Shown: positions 18,485 to 27,631, counted from the first letter of the stretch. The stretch is DNA of 64,000 bases from Microcella flavibacter (GCF_012530535.1 NZ_CP051299.1:1116001-1180000); one strand, 5' to 3'. Program-made: numbers and translations. The notes: generated by a model not told the origin, from the letters alone.

Positions 18485-19278
18485 GGGGCTTCGGCAAGTA
18501 CGGCATCTGGATCTACTCCGCCATCGCGCTGACGTTCCTGCTCATCCCGATCGTCTACACGATCGTGTTCTCGTTCAACGACGCGCGCCGCACGAACATC
18601 GTCTGGCGCGGCTTCACGCTCGAGAACTGGTTCACGGTGTGCGAGGCGCAGGGCGTCTGCCAGGCCTTCGGCAACAGCATCCTCATCGGCGTCGTCGCGA
18701 CGGTGCTCGCGACCACGCTCGGCACCATGATCGCGCTCGCGCTCGTGCGCTACCGGTTCCGGTTCCGCTCGGCGACGAGCCTGCTGCTGTTCCTGCCGAT
18801 GGCGACGCCCGAGGTCGTGCTCGGCGCGGGCCTCGCGGCGCAGTTCCTGCAGGCGGGCGTGAGCAAGGGCATCGGCACGATCATCCTGGCCCACACGATG
18901 TTCTGCATCAGCTTCGTCGTCGTGACGGTGCGCGCCCGGGTGGCGAGCCTGGACCCCGCGCTGGAGGAGGCCGGCCGCGACCTGTACGGCTCGCCGTCGC
19001 TCGTGTTCTGGCGCATCACGTTCCCGCTGCTGCTGCCCGGCATCATCGCGGCGGCGCTGCTCTCCTTCGCGCTGAGCTTCGACGACTTCATCATCACGAA
19101 CTTCAACCGCGGCGCCGACGTCACCTTCCCCTCGTACATCTACACGGCGGCGGCGCGCGGCATCCCACCCGAGGCCAACGTCATCGCCTCCGGCGTGTTC
19201 TTCCTCGCCATCGCCCTCGTACTCATCGCGCAGTTCAGCGCGGCGGCGCGGCGGCGCCGGCTCGCGAAGACCGGCTGA
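18481..19278 (+). CDS. Polyamine ABC transporter permease 2 (PotC-like)
   Basis: 265 aa from the GTG overlapping the stop of permease 1. About six transmembrane helices; EAA loop EEAGRDLYGSPSLVFWRITF followed by PLLLPGI. The pattern SFDDFIITNF in the fifth helix region is characteristic of PotC/YdcV proteins. Last gene of the importer operon; a hairpin at 19285-19315 follows immediately. Confidence 0.93.
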   Translation: MRGFGKYGIWIYSAIALTFLLIPIVYTIVFSFNDARRTNIVWRGFTLENWFTVCEAQGVCQAFGNSILIGVVATVLATTLGTMIALALVRYRFRFRSATSLLLFLPMATPEVVLGAGLAAQFLQAGVSKGIGTIILAHTMFCISFVVVTVRARVASLDPALEEAGRDLYGSPSLVFWRITFPLLLPGIIAAALLSFALSFDDFIITNFNRGADVTFPSYIYTAAARGIPPEANVIASGVFFLAIALVLIAQFSAAARRRRLAKTG

Positions 19279-19284
19279 CCGGGC

Positions 19285-19315
19285 GGCGTCGGCCGTCGCT
19301 GCGGCGGCCGTCGCC
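19285..19315. terminator. Terminator-like hairpin between potC-like and asparaginase genes
   Basis: Arms GGCGTCGGCCG (19285-19295) and CGGCCGTCGCC (19305-19315) pair with one T-T mismatch around a 9-nt loop, starting 6 bp after the permease stop and before the convergent asparaginase stop at 19339. There is no U tract, as is common for high-GC actinobacterial terminators. Confidence 0.5.
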
Positions 19316-19338
19316 GGCGGCGGGATGCTCCTCCCGCC

Positions 19339-20337
19339 TCAGACGGCGGTGACGCGCAGCCCGCCCACGACGACGTCCCCGCCGAGCACGGGCTCCTGCC
19401 CGGCGGCGACGACCTCGGCCGCGGCCGCCGCGTCGACGAGCCCCTCGGCGACGAGCAGGGCGAGGGCCACGGGCGTCGTCGCGCGCATGGAGCCGTCGAG
19501 CACCTTGACCGCCACCGCGTGCCCGCTCGGGGTGCCGATGACGACGAGGCCCTCGGCGCCGATCTTGGCGAGCACGCCCAGGCGCTCGATCGCCTCGGTG
19601 TTGGCGCGGCCGGGCCCGTCGATCGCCCACGGTTCGGCCTGCACGGCCGCCATGAGCCGCGCGGCGTGCGCGTCCGCCCCGCCGGCGATGCGGGCGATCG
19701 CGCGGGCGAGCCCGACGAGGCTCGTGCTGTGCAGCGGGGCGCCGCAGCCGTCGAGGCCGGAGTGCGCCACGGGCTCGCCCGTCCACTCCTCGATCGTCGC
19801 GACGATGCGCTGCTGCAGGGGGTGCTCGGGCGAGAGGTAGCTCCCGGCGTCCGCCCCGAGCGCGTCGCTCGCCCGCAGGAAGGCCGCGTGCTTGCCCGAG
19901 CAGTTCATGGTGATGCGCGCGGGCCCGAGGCCTGCGGCCTGGCGGGCGGCGCGCTCGCGCGAGCCGAGCGGCCACTGCGCGGGGCACTGCAGGGCCTCGG
20001 CGTCGCGGTGATCGGCGGCGAGCATCCCCTCGACGACCGCCAGGTGCGCGGGCGAGCCGCAGTGGCTGGCGGTGCCGAGCACGAGCTCCTCATCGCTGAA
20101 GCGGGCGCCGGTGCCGAGCACGGCGAGCGCCTGCACCGGCTTGAGCGTCGACCGCGGGAACACGAGGGCCCGCGCGTCGCCGACCGAGCGCAGCACGCGG
20201 CCCTCGGCGTCGACGACGACGGCGGCGCCGATGTGCCGCGACTCGACGAAGCCCGAGCGCTCGATCACGGCGAGCTCGGCGCTGCCGGCGACGTCGAGGG
20301 GGGCAGGGGCGGCGGAGGCGAGGGCGTCGGAGGGCAT
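19339..20337 (-). CDS. L-asparaginase II family protein
   Basis: 332 aa from the ATG at 20337; a GTG ten codons upstream is an alternative. Belongs to the bacterial L-asparaginase II family (the Rhizobium-type, Ser/Lys enzyme, unrelated to AnsA/AnsB): characteristic segments FPRSTLKPVQALA, TASHCGSPAHLAVV, MNCSGKHAAFL and the C-terminal VIGTPSGHAVAVKV are present. Expected to hydrolyse asparagine to aspartate and ammonium in the cytoplasm; no signal peptide. It is divergent from the OsmC-like gene with only 53 bp between starts and convergent with the polyamine operon. Confidence 0.85.
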   Translation of the reverse strand: MPSDALASAAPAPLDVAGSAELAVIERSGFVESRHIGAAVVVDAEGRVLRSVGDARALVFPRSTLKPVQALAVLGTGARFSDEELVLGTASHCGSPAHLAVVEGMLAADHRDAEALQCPAQWPLGSRERAARQAAGLGPARITMNCSGKHAAFLRASDALGADAGSYLSPEHPLQQRIVATIEEWTGEPVAHSGLDGCGAPLHSTSLVGLARAIARIAGGADAHAARLMAAVQAEPWAIDGPGRANTEAIERLGVLAKIGAEGLVVIGTPSGHAVAVKVLDGSMRATTPVALALLVAEGLVDAAAAAEVVAAGQEPVLGGDVVVGGLRVTAV

Positions 20338-20390
20338 GATGGGTCGAGCGTATCCGGCGGCGCGCACGGCGTCGGCGGGGGAGGAGCGTC

Positions 20391-20876
20391 ATGGACCGGG
20401 AGCACGGCTTCGCCGTCGACGTCGAGTGGACGGGCGCGCGAGAGGGCGGCACGACCGGCTACCGCGCCTACAGCCGCGACCACGAGGTGCGGGCCGCGGG
20501 CAAGACCCACGCGATCGCCGGTTCCGCAGCGCGTCCCTTCCACGGCGAGCTCGAGCGCTGGAACCCGGAGGAGATGCTCGTCGCGGCCCTCGCCCAGTGC
20601 CACCTGCTGAGCTACCTGCACGTCGCGACCACCGAGAGGCTCGTCGTCGTCGCCTACGAGGACTCCGCGACCGGCACGCTCCGCACCGAGGGCCTCGGCG
20701 GCCGGCTGATCGAGGCGACCCTGCGGCCGGTGGTCACGCTCGCCGCCCATCACGACGAAGGGGATGCGCGCCGGGCGCAGGCGGCCCACGCCCGGGCGAG
20801 CGAGCTGTGCTTCATCGCGAACTCGGTGAACTTCCCCGTGCGGCACGAGCCGAGCATCCGCATCGCCGGTGCATAG
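20391..20876 (+). CDS. OsmC/Ohr family peroxiredoxin-like protein
   Basis: 161 aa. OsmC-family proteins reduce organic hydroperoxides with two conserved cysteines; here they are Cys70 (ALAQCHLLSYLHV) and Cys140 (ELCFIANS). The conserved helix start NPEEMLVAALAQC is intact. The protein belongs to the YhfA/OsmC-like branch rather than Ohr, judged from the N-terminus VEWTG..TTGYRAYSRDHEV. The ATG at 20391 has GGGGGAGGAG upstream. Monocistronic by spacing. Confidence 0.88.
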   Translation: MDREHGFAVDVEWTGAREGGTTGYRAYSRDHEVRAAGKTHAIAGSAARPFHGELERWNPEEMLVAALAQCHLLSYLHVATTERLVVVAYEDSATGTLRTEGLGGRLIEATLRPVVTLAAHHDEGDARRAQAAHARASELCFIANSVNFPVRHEPSIRIAGA

Positions 20877-20966
20877 CCCGCCGGCGCCCGGCCGCCGTGG
20901 AGGGCCCGCATAGCCGGCCCGTGCGAGGATGGGGACTTCGTGCTCGCCGACAGCAAAGGACATCTC

Positions 20967-21953
20967 GTGCGCCGCACCCCCGCCATCCTCTTCTCCCTCG
21001 CGCTCGTCGCGGGCCTCGCGGCCTGCGCCCCCGCCGACTCCGATGCGGAGGTCGACGGCGAGACCGCGGCCGAGGAGTGCGTGCCCACCGAGGCGGGCAC
21101 CGCCTCCGACGCGATCACGGTCGAGGGCGAGGCCGGCGCTCTGCCGACCATCACCTTCGACGCGCCGCTCGAGCCCGCCGAGACGGAGCGCACGGTGCTC
21201 GTCGAGGGCGAGGGCGACGCCATCGAGGAGGGTGACACCCTCACCATCCACTACACGATCGTCAACGGCGGCACCGGCGAGGAGATCGAGACCACCGGCT
21301 TCGGCGACCAGCCGCCGGTGACCGTGCTCGTCGACACCGACTCGCAGCTTCTCGCGGGCCTCTCGAAGACCATCGGCTGCGTCACCGAGGGCTCCCGCGT
21401 CGTCGGCGTCATCCCGCCCGCCGACGCCTTCGGCGAGGAGGGCCAGCCGCAGTTCGGCCTCGAGGCCGAGCAGTCGCTCGTCGTGGTCGCCGACATCATC
21501 GGCATCGCGCCCGAGCCGCTCGAGCGCGCCGAGGGCGAGCCGCAGGACGCTCCCGAGGGCCTTCCGGCGGTCGAGCTGGCCGAGAACGGCGAGCCGACCA
21601 TCACGATCCCCGACGAGGTGCCCACCGACGGCTACCAGCTCGCCACCCTCATCCAGGGCGAAGGCGAGGAGGTCGCCGAGGGCGCCACGGTCGTCGTGCA
21701 CTACACGGGCTGGAACCTCAACACCGGCGAGATCTTCGACTCGAGCTGGGAGCGCGGCGAGCCCGCGAGCTTCCCGACCAGCGGCGTCATCCCCGGCTTC
21801 CGCGACGCGCTCGTCGGCCAGCAGGTCGGCAGCCAGGTCATCGCGGTCATCCCGCCCGAGCTCGGCTACGGCCCGTCCGGCGGCACGCCCGACGGCTCCA
21901 TCGGCGCGGAGGACACCATCGTCTTCGTCGTCGACATCCTCGCCGCCCAGTAG
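20967..21953 (+). CDS. FKBP-type peptidyl-prolyl isomerase lipoprotein with two FKBP modules
   Basis: 328 aa from the GTG at 20967, preferred over a GTG nine codons upstream because AAAGGA sits 7 nt before it and the signal peptide begins properly (VRRTPAILFSLALVAGLAAC; lipid-modified Cys20). Two FKBP repeats follow: a degenerate one (about residues 55-155; HYTIVNGGTGEEIETTGFGD) and a canonical one (about 225-328; HYTGWNLNTGEIFDSSWERG, IPPELGYG). It is expected to act on protein folding outside the membrane. It is followed after 41 bp by dxr. Confidence 0.9.
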   Translation: MRRTPAILFSLALVAGLAACAPADSDAEVDGETAAEECVPTEAGTASDAITVEGEAGALPTITFDAPLEPAETERTVLVEGEGDAIEEGDTLTIHYTIVNGGTGEEIETTGFGDQPPVTVLVDTDSQLLAGLSKTIGCVTEGSRVVGVIPPADAFGEEGQPQFGLEAEQSLVVVADIIGIAPEPLERAEGEPQDAPEGLPAVELAENGEPTITIPDEVPTDGYQLATLIQGEGEEVAEGATVVVHYTGWNLNTGEIFDSSWERGEPASFPTSGVIPGFRDALVGQQVGSQVIAVIPPELGYGPSGGTPDGSIGAEDTIVFVVDILAAQ

Positions 21954-21994
21954 CGGGGGCGGGATGCCCGGCTCGCGTCGGGCAGGATGAGACC

Positions 21995-23080
21995 ATGCGC
22001 GACATCATCATCCTCGGCTCGACCGGCTCCATCGGCGTCCAGGCGCTGGAGGTGGTCGCGGCGAACACCGAGCGGTTCCGCGTGGTCGGCCTGGCGGCCG
22101 GCCGCAACCGCGAGCTGGTCGAGCGGCAGGCGCGGGAGTTCGGCGTCGAGCACGTCGCGCTCGGGGCCGAGGAGGCCGCCGCGCTCGTGCGCGACGTCGC
22201 CTGCGACGTCGTGCTCAACGGCATCACGGGCTCGGTCGGCCTCGCCCCGACGCTCGCGGCGCTCGACGCGGGGCGCACGCTCGCGCTGGCGAACAAGGAG
22301 AGCCTGATCGTCGGCGGCGAGCTGGTCACCTCGCGCGCCCGCCCGGGGCAGATCGTGCCCGTCGACAGCGAGCACTCGGCCATCGCGCAGGCGCTCCTCG
22401 CGGGCGCCCATGCCGACGTCCGTCGGCTCGTGCTCACCGCGAGCGGCGGCCCGTTCCGCGGTCGCGATCGCGCCTCGCTCGAGGGCGTCACTCCGCAGGA
22501 GGCGCTCGCGCATCCCACCTGGGACATGGGGCGCGTGATCACGACCAACTCCTCGACCCTCGTGAACAAGGGCCTCGAGGTCATCGAGGCGCACCTGCTC
22601 TTCGACGTTCCCTACGACCGCATCGACGTGACCGTGCACCCGCAGTCGATCGTGCACTCGATGGTCGAGTTCGTCGACGGCTCGACGATCGCGCAGTGCT
22701 CGCCGCCCGACATGCGCCTGCCCATCTCGCTCGGGCTCGACTGGCCGAACCGCGTCGCCGGCGTCGGCGCGCCGCTCGACTGGACCACCGCGAGCACCTG
22801 GACCTTCGCGCCCCTCGACGAGGAGGCGTTCCCCGCGGTCGCGCTCGCGAAGCGCGTGGGGGAGGCCGGGGCGACCTACCCGGCGGCCTTCAACGCGGCG
22901 AACGAGCAGGCCGTGCACGCCTTCCACGACGGTCGCATCGGCTACCTCGGGATCCTCGACGTCGTCACCGCGGTGGTGGATGCGCACGAGCCCCAGCCGA
23001 TGACGCTCGCGGGCGTGCTCGGTGCCGAGGAGGCGGCGCGGGCCGCGGCCGACGCGCTCATCGCCCGCGGCATCGGCTAG
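21995..23080 (+). CDS. dxr: 1-deoxy-D-xylulose 5-phosphate reductoisomerase
   Basis: 361 aa. Second step of the MEP isoprenoid pathway: NADPH-dependent conversion of DXP to 2-C-methyl-D-erythritol 4-phosphate. NADPH site GSTGSIGVQALEVV at the N-terminus; LANKESLIVGGE, VDSEHSAIAQAL and the flexible loop segment TASGGPFRG are intact. There is no clear ribosome site; CAGGAT ends 6 nt before the ATG, suggesting a leaderless start. The stop TAG overlaps the convergent lipoprotein stop within one CTAG. Another MEP gene, ispG, is encoded at 29298. Confidence 0.95.
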   Translation: MRDIIILGSTGSIGVQALEVVAANTERFRVVGLAAGRNRELVERQAREFGVEHVALGAEEAAALVRDVACDVVLNGITGSVGLAPTLAALDAGRTLALANKESLIVGGELVTSRARPGQIVPVDSEHSAIAQALLAGAHADVRRLVLTASGGPFRGRDRASLEGVTPQEALAHPTWDMGRVITTNSSTLVNKGLEVIEAHLLFDVPYDRIDVTVHPQSIVHSMVEFVDGSTIAQCSPPDMRLPISLGLDWPNRVAGVGAPLDWTTASTWTFAPLDEEAFPAVALAKRVGEAGATYPAAFNAANEQAVHAFHDGRIGYLGILDVVTAVVDAHEPQPMTLAGVLGAEEAARAAADALIARGIG

Positions 23081-23580
23081 TCGTCGTCCTCGTCGTTCTT
23101 CTTGCCCTTGCCGTTCCCGTTGCCGCGCTCCTCGTCCCGAGCCGCCTCCTCGGCCGCTCGCTGAGCGGCGGCCTCCTGCTCGGCGACGCGGGCAGCCTCC
23201 TCGGCCGCGGCGCGAGCCGCCTCCTCGGCGGCGATGCGCTCGGCCTCGGCCTGCTCGGCCGCGACGCGCTCCGCCTCGAGGGCGGCGTCGACATCGGCGC
23301 GCACGAGCGCCACGGAGGCCATGATCGCGTCCGCTCGGGCCTGCGTGATCTCCCCGCGCGCGAGGGCCGTCTGCGTCTCGGTCTCGAGCTCCATGAGCTC
23401 GGTCTCGGTCGTCGGCCAGTCCTCGCTTGCGGCGGCGGTGCTCACGGCGGCGACGCGCTCCTGCAGCGCGCGGGCGGTCTCGGCGTCGTAGGCCGAGCCG
23501 GCGCAGCCTGTGAGACCGAGGACGGCGGCCATGACGAGGGCGGGCAGTACGGTACGGGGTCGGTCGGTGCGGCGGATCAC
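23077..23580 (-). CDS. Small Ala/Glu-rich coiled-coil lipoprotein
   Basis: 167 aa, function unknown. The GTG at 23580 overlaps the stop of the kinase gene (GTGA). A short signal peptide with lipobox LTGC is followed by a mostly helical region; from about residue 95 it becomes a long Ala/Glu/Arg coiled coil with repeated EAARAAAEEAAR-like heptads, ending in a charged tail with alternating Gly/Asn/Lys and then poly-Asp. It is probably anchored outside the membrane with the helix projecting into the wall. Translational coupling suggests it works with, or is phosphorylation-controlled through, the adjacent receptor kinase. The composition is unusual, but frame use and GC3 match coding sequence. 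Confidence 0.75.
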   Translation of the reverse strand: MIRRTDRPRTVLPALVMAAVLGLTGCAGSAYDAETARALQERVAAVSTAAASEDWPTTETELMELETETQTALARGEITQARADAIMASVALVRADVDAALEAERVAAEQAEAERIAAEEAARAAAEEAARVAEQEAAAQRAAEEAARDEERGNGNGKGKKNDEDDD

Positions 23581-24953
23581 GGTTCCACGCTCCTCTGCAG
23601 CTGCTCCAGGTGCTCCCCGAGGGTGCCGTCGACGACGGCGTACTCGGGCGGGTTCTCGGCATCGATGCGGGTCGCCGAGCCGGTGGTCGCGCCGTAGAGC
23701 GCGGCGAGCGCGATCCCGGCCACCAGCACCGAGGCCGCGGCGCCCACGATGGTGACGATCGGGCGCCGCCGCAGTGCGGTGAGGGCGCCGGTCTCGGGGC
23801 GGTCGGCGGCGGACCCCGGGGCCGAGGTCGTCGGCGCGGTGAGCCGGGACGACGTCGCAGCGGGTGCGGCAGCGGGCTCCGGACGGGAGCCCGCTGCCGG
23901 CGGCGGGGGCGCGGGCAGCGAGGAGCCCATGACCTCGGTCGCGGCGGTGACTCCCGCGACGGCCGCGGCCGCGCCGACCGAGGGGTCGGCGCCGGCGGCG
24001 CCCATCGCCGCCGTGGGCGCGTCGGAGCCGGTCGCCGGCGCGGCGACGGGCAGCCGCAGCGTCGGGTCGAGCCCCTCGTCGGGGGAGGCGGGCAGCGCCG
24101 GGATCGCCGCGGCGGTGCGCAGCAGCTCGGCGGCCTCGCGGGCGCTGAGCCGGGCATCCGGCTCGCGGGCGGTCATGCCGCGCAGCAGCTCGACCCACAC
24201 CGGCGCGAGCCGCGCGGGAAGGATCGGGTCGCGCGCGAGGCGGGCCGCGGCGGATTCGACGCCCGAGCCCGGGAAGGCGCGCTCGCCCGTGAGCGCCTCG
24301 AGCAGCACGAGGCCGAGGCTGTACACGTCGCTCGCGGGGCCGACGGCGCCGCCGACCGCCTGCTCGGGGCTGAGGTAGTGGGCGGTGCCGAGCACCGAGC
24401 CCGTCGCCGTCATGCGGGTCTCGTCGATGAGGCGCGCGATGCCGAAGTCGGCGAGCTTCGCCCGCGCGCCCGTGTCGGCGCTCGCGCGCTCGGGCACGAG
24501 GATGTTGCCCGGCTTCACGTCGCGGTGCACGATGCCCCGGTCGTGGCTGTAGGCGAGCGCATCGGCGACGGCGGCGCCGATGACGGCGACCTCCTCGCCC
24601 GGCAGCGGTCCGGCATCCATCGCCGTGCGCATGTCGTTGCCGGTCACGAGCTCGAGCACCAGCACGGCGCTGCCGTCCTCGTCGGCGACGGCGTCGAAGA
24701 GCGTCACCAGGCCGGGGTGGTTGAGCGAGGCGAGCACACCGACCTCGCCCTCGTGGCGGCGCATGTCGTCGTCGTCGGTGAGCTCGGGGCGGAAGACCTT
24801 GAGCGCGACGCGGCGGGGGATGTTCTCGTCGGCGGCCTCGTACACGGTCGACATGCCGCCGCGGCCGATGAGGCGCTCGACGCGGTACCGCCCGGCGACG
24901 AGCTCGCCGATGCGCCCGTCCGTCGCGGCACTGTCGTTCCTGGTCTCCTGCAC
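23577..24953 (-). CDS. Transmembrane Ser/Thr protein kinase (PknB-like)
   Basis: 458 aa. Catalytic domain about residues 20-285: Gly loop IGRGGMSTVYEA, ATP Lys52, catalytic HRDVKPGN (Asp145), DFG 169-171, SPEQAVGG. A 110-residue Pro/Ala-rich juxtamembrane linker leads to one transmembrane helix (about 398-421) and a short extracellular tail of about 37 residues, with no PASTA repeats. It is thus a receptor-like kinase without a known sensor domain. Co-transcribed with the lipoprotein gene (4-bp overlap). FHA proteins such as the one at 9677-11002 are potential partners. Confidence 0.93.
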   Translation of the reverse strand: MQETRNDSAATDGRIGELVAGRYRVERLIGRGGMSTVYEAADENIPRRVALKVFRPELTDDDDMRRHEGEVGVLASLNHPGLVTLFDAVADEDGSAVLVLELVTGNDMRTAMDAGPLPGEEVAVIGAAVADALAYSHDRGIVHRDVKPGNILVPERASADTGARAKLADFGIARLIDETRMTATGSVLGTAHYLSPEQAVGGAVGPASDVYSLGLVLLEALTGERAFPGSGVESAAARLARDPILPARLAPVWVELLRGMTAREPDARLSAREAAELLRTAAAIPALPASPDEGLDPTLRLPVAAPATGSDAPTAAMGAAGADPSVGAAAAVAGVTAATEVMGSSLPAPPPPAAGSRPEPAAAPAATSSRLTAPTTSAPGSAADRPETGALTALRRRPIVTIVGAAASVLVAGIALAALYGATTGSATRIDAENPPEYAVVDGTLGEHLEQLQRSVEP

Positions 24954-25035
24954 GACCCCTGAGCGTACCGGCGCATGATGAGAGCGCCGAGGCCCCCCGC
25001 AGGTCGCGCTCAGGCCCGGCGGGCGCGAGCGCGGC

Positions 25036-25041
25036 TACAGT
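25036..25041 (+). promoter_or_regulatory. -10 box of a leaderless promoter for the site-2 protease gene
   Basis: TACAGT followed by exactly 6 nt and the GTG start at 25048. There is no Shine-Dalgarno sequence, so transcription probably begins at the start codon. Confidence 0.55.
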
Positions 25042-25047
25042 GTCGCC

Positions 25048-26370
25048 GTGGAGATCCTGCTGTACATCGTCGGCGTGCTCTCCGTCGTCGTCGGCCTCGC
25101 CGTCTCGATCGCGCTGCACGAGCTCGGCCACTTCGCCCCCGCCAAGTGGTTCGGCGTGCGCGTCGGCCAGTTCATGATCGGCTTCGGCCCGACGATCGTC
25201 TCGCGCCGTCGCGGCGAGACCGAGTACGGGCTCAAGTGGATCCCGCTCGGCGGCTACATCTCGATGTCGGGCATGTACCCGCCCGCGAACGGCGCCGCCG
25301 CCGGGCGGTACTCGACGACCGGTTTCTTCGGCACCCTGGTGCAGGATGCCCGCACCGCGTCGGCGGACACCATCGTCGAGGGCGAGGAGCAGCGGGCGTT
25401 CTACCGGCTGCCGGTGCTCCAGCGGGTCATCATCATGCTCGGCGGCCCGTTCATGAACCTCGTCATCGCCGTCGTGCTCTACGCCGTGCTGCTCATGGGC
25501 TTCGGCGTCCCGCAGCTCTCCACGACGATCGGCAGCGTCAACGAGTGCGTGCTGCCCGCGTCGAGCGAGCGCCAGGAGTGCGCGCCCGGCGACGCGGCCG
25601 CGCCCGGCGCCGAGGCGGGCCTGCGGCCCGGGGACCGCATCGTGTCGATCGACGGCGAGGCCGTCGAGAGCTGGGACGACGTGACGGGCGCCGTGCGTCC
25701 CGCCGCGGGGGAGGACCTGGTCGTCGAGATCGAGCGCGACGGCGATCCGCTGACCGTCGTCGTGACCCCGATGCTGACCGAGCGCTTCGCCGTCGCCGAC
25801 GGCGAGATCGTCGAGGGCGCCGACGGCGAGCCGGTGCTCGAAGAGGTCGGCTTCGTCGGCGTCGGCGCCGCGTACGAGACCGTGCGCCAGCCGGCCACCG
25901 AGGTGCTGCCCGCCGTGGGCGACAACGTGGTGCGCGTCGTCGAGATCATCCTCTCGCTGCCGCAGCGCATGATCGACGTGGCCCAGGCCGCCTTCGGCAC
26001 CGAGGAGCGCGATCCGAACGGGCCGATCAGCGTCGTCGGCGTGGGCCGCATCGCGGGCGAGATCGCGAGCCTCGACAGCATCCCGGTCGTCGACCGCATC
26101 GCGAACATCACGGGCGTGCTCGCCTCGCTCAACGTCGCGCTCTTCGTCTTCAACCTCATCCCGCTGCTGCCGCTCGACGGCGGCCACGTCGCCGGCGCGC
26201 TCTGGGAGGGGCTGCGCCGCCGCCTCGCGACGCTCTTCGGCCGCCCCGAGCCCGGCCCGGTCGACACGGCGCGGCTCGTGCCGATCACGCTCGTCGTCGT
26301 GCTCGTGCTCGGCGCCATGAGCGCGCTGCTCATCTACGCCGACATCGTCAACCCGGTCAGCATCTTCTAG
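25048..26370 (+). CDS. Site-2 intramembrane metalloprotease (RseP/Rip1-type, M50)
   Basis: 440 aa. Catalytic zinc motif HELGHF (His24, Glu25, His28) in the first transmembrane helix and the third ligand in LLPLDGGH (Asp377) near the C-terminus; a PDZ domain (about residues 180-260; GLRPGDRIVSIDGEAV) lies between. The FGPTI and GGPFMN motifs of the family are present. Cleaves transmembrane anti-sigma factors and other single-pass substrates inside the membrane. In many actinobacteria it lies between dxr and ispG; here the same three genes are present but separated by insertions. GTG start supported by the leaderless -10 box. Confidence 0.93.
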   Translation: MEILLYIVGVLSVVVGLAVSIALHELGHFAPAKWFGVRVGQFMIGFGPTIVSRRRGETEYGLKWIPLGGYISMSGMYPPANGAAAGRYSTTGFFGTLVQDARTASADTIVEGEEQRAFYRLPVLQRVIIMLGGPFMNLVIAVVLYAVLLMGFGVPQLSTTIGSVNECVLPASSERQECAPGDAAAPGAEAGLRPGDRIVSIDGEAVESWDDVTGAVRPAAGEDLVVEIERDGDPLTVVVTPMLTERFAVADGEIVEGADGEPVLEEVGFVGVGAAYETVRQPATEVLPAVGDNVVRVVEIILSLPQRMIDVAQAAFGTEERDPNGPISVVGVGRIAGEIASLDSIPVVDRIANITGVLASLNVALFVFNLIPLLPLDGGHVAGALWEGLRRRLATLFGRPEPGPVDTARLVPITLVVVLVLGAMSALLIYADIVNPVSIF

Positions 26371-26418
26371 CGGGCGGGGGCGCGCCGGCGGGCGCGAGCG
26401 GGCGGCCGCGTCACGCGC

Positions 26419-27600
26419 TCAGGCGCGCTCGAGCAGCAGCGCGTCGCCCTGGCCGCCGCCGCCGCAGAGCGCGACGGCAGCCCGTTCGGCCCCGCCCGCG
26501 GCGATGACGTGCGCGGCGTGCGCCACGAGGCGCGCGCCCGAGGCGCCGATGGGATGCCCGAGCGCGATCGCACCGCCGTGCGGGTTGACCCGCTCGAAGT
26601 CGACCCCGAGGTCGCGCGCCGACTGGATGGCGACGGCGGCGAAGGCCTCGTTGATCTCGAGGTGGTCGAGGCTGTCGATGCTCCAGCCTGCGCGCTCCGC
26701 CGCCCGCCGGATGGCGCGCGCCGGCTGCCCGTGCAGCGAGGTGTCGGGCCCGGCGACGTGGCCCCATCCCGCGATGCGCGCGAGCACCGGCAGCCCCTGG
26801 GCGCGCGCCCACGACGCGCGTGCGACGACGACGGCGGCCGCCCCGTCGCTGAGCGGCGAGGCGTTGCCGGCGGTGATCGTGCCCTCGGCGGCGAAGGCCG
26901 GTCGCAGTCCGGCCAGCGACTCCTCCGTGGTGCCCGGCCGCACGCCCTCGTCGGCGTCGACGACGACGTCGCCGCGGCGCCCCGGCACCGTCACGGGTTC
27001 GAGCTCTGCCGTCAGCACGCCCTCGGCGGCGGCGCGCTCGGCGCGCTGGTGCGAGGCGGCGGCGACGGCGTCCTGCTCCGCGCGGCTCAGGCCGAGCGCG
27101 GCCACGTCGGCCTCCGTCGCCGCACCCATGGATCGCCCGCTCATCGCGTCGGTGAGGCCGTCGTGGGCCGCGTGGTCGAGCGCCTCGACGCTGCCGTAGG
27201 CCCAGCCGAGCCGGCTGCCGGGCAGCAGGTGCGGGGCGCGGGTCATCGACTCCTGGCCGCCGGCCACCACGGCGTCCGCGTCACCCGCGAGCAGCATCCT
27301 CGCCGCGTCGATGACGGCGCGCGCCCCCGACAGGCAGACCGAGTTGACCGCGACCGAGGGCACGGTGAGCGGGATGCCCGCGCCCACGGCCGTCTGCCGG
27401 GCGGGGTTCTGCCCCGCCCCGGCCTGCAGCACCTGCCCCATGACGACGGCGTCGATCGCGGCCGGATCGAGGCGCGCGCGGGCGAGCGCGCCGCGCACGG
27501 CGACGGCGCCGAGCTGCACGGCGGTGAGGGGGGAGAGGCCGCCGCGGACCCGACCGAACGGGGTGCGGGCGGCGGAGACGATCACGATGTCGTCGGTCAT
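26419..27600 (-). CDS. Acetyl-CoA C-acetyltransferase (thiolase)
   Basis: 393 aa, standard thiolase length. Acyl-enzyme Cys89 (VNSVCLSGARAV), GHPIGASGAR with His349, and the second catalytic Cys379 in CGGGGQGDA are all present, so it should be active. Condenses or cleaves acetoacetyl-CoA. ATG 27600 has AAGGAG on the minus strand. It is divergent from the CoA-transferase operon; together they give acetoacetate activation by CoA transfer and thiolysis to two acetyl-CoA. It could also serve a beta-ketoadipate pathway, but no other genes for that are here. Confidence 0.92.
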   Translation of the reverse strand: MTDDIVIVSAARTPFGRVRGGLSPLTAVQLGAVAVRGALARARLDPAAIDAVVMGQVLQAGAGQNPARQTAVGAGIPLTVPSVAVNSVCLSGARAVIDAARMLLAGDADAVVAGGQESMTRAPHLLPGSRLGWAYGSVEALDHAAHDGLTDAMSGRSMGAATEADVAALGLSRAEQDAVAAASHQRAERAAAEGVLTAELEPVTVPGRRGDVVVDADEGVRPGTTEESLAGLRPAFAAEGTITAGNASPLSDGAAAVVVARASWARAQGLPVLARIAGWGHVAGPDTSLHGQPARAIRRAAERAGWSIDSLDHLEINEAFAAVAIQSARDLGVDFERVNPHGGAIALGHPIGASGARLVAHAAHVIAAGGAERAAVALCGGGGQGDALLLERA

Positions 27601-27631
27601 GGAGTGCTCCTTCGCGCTCACGGGGCGGGCG

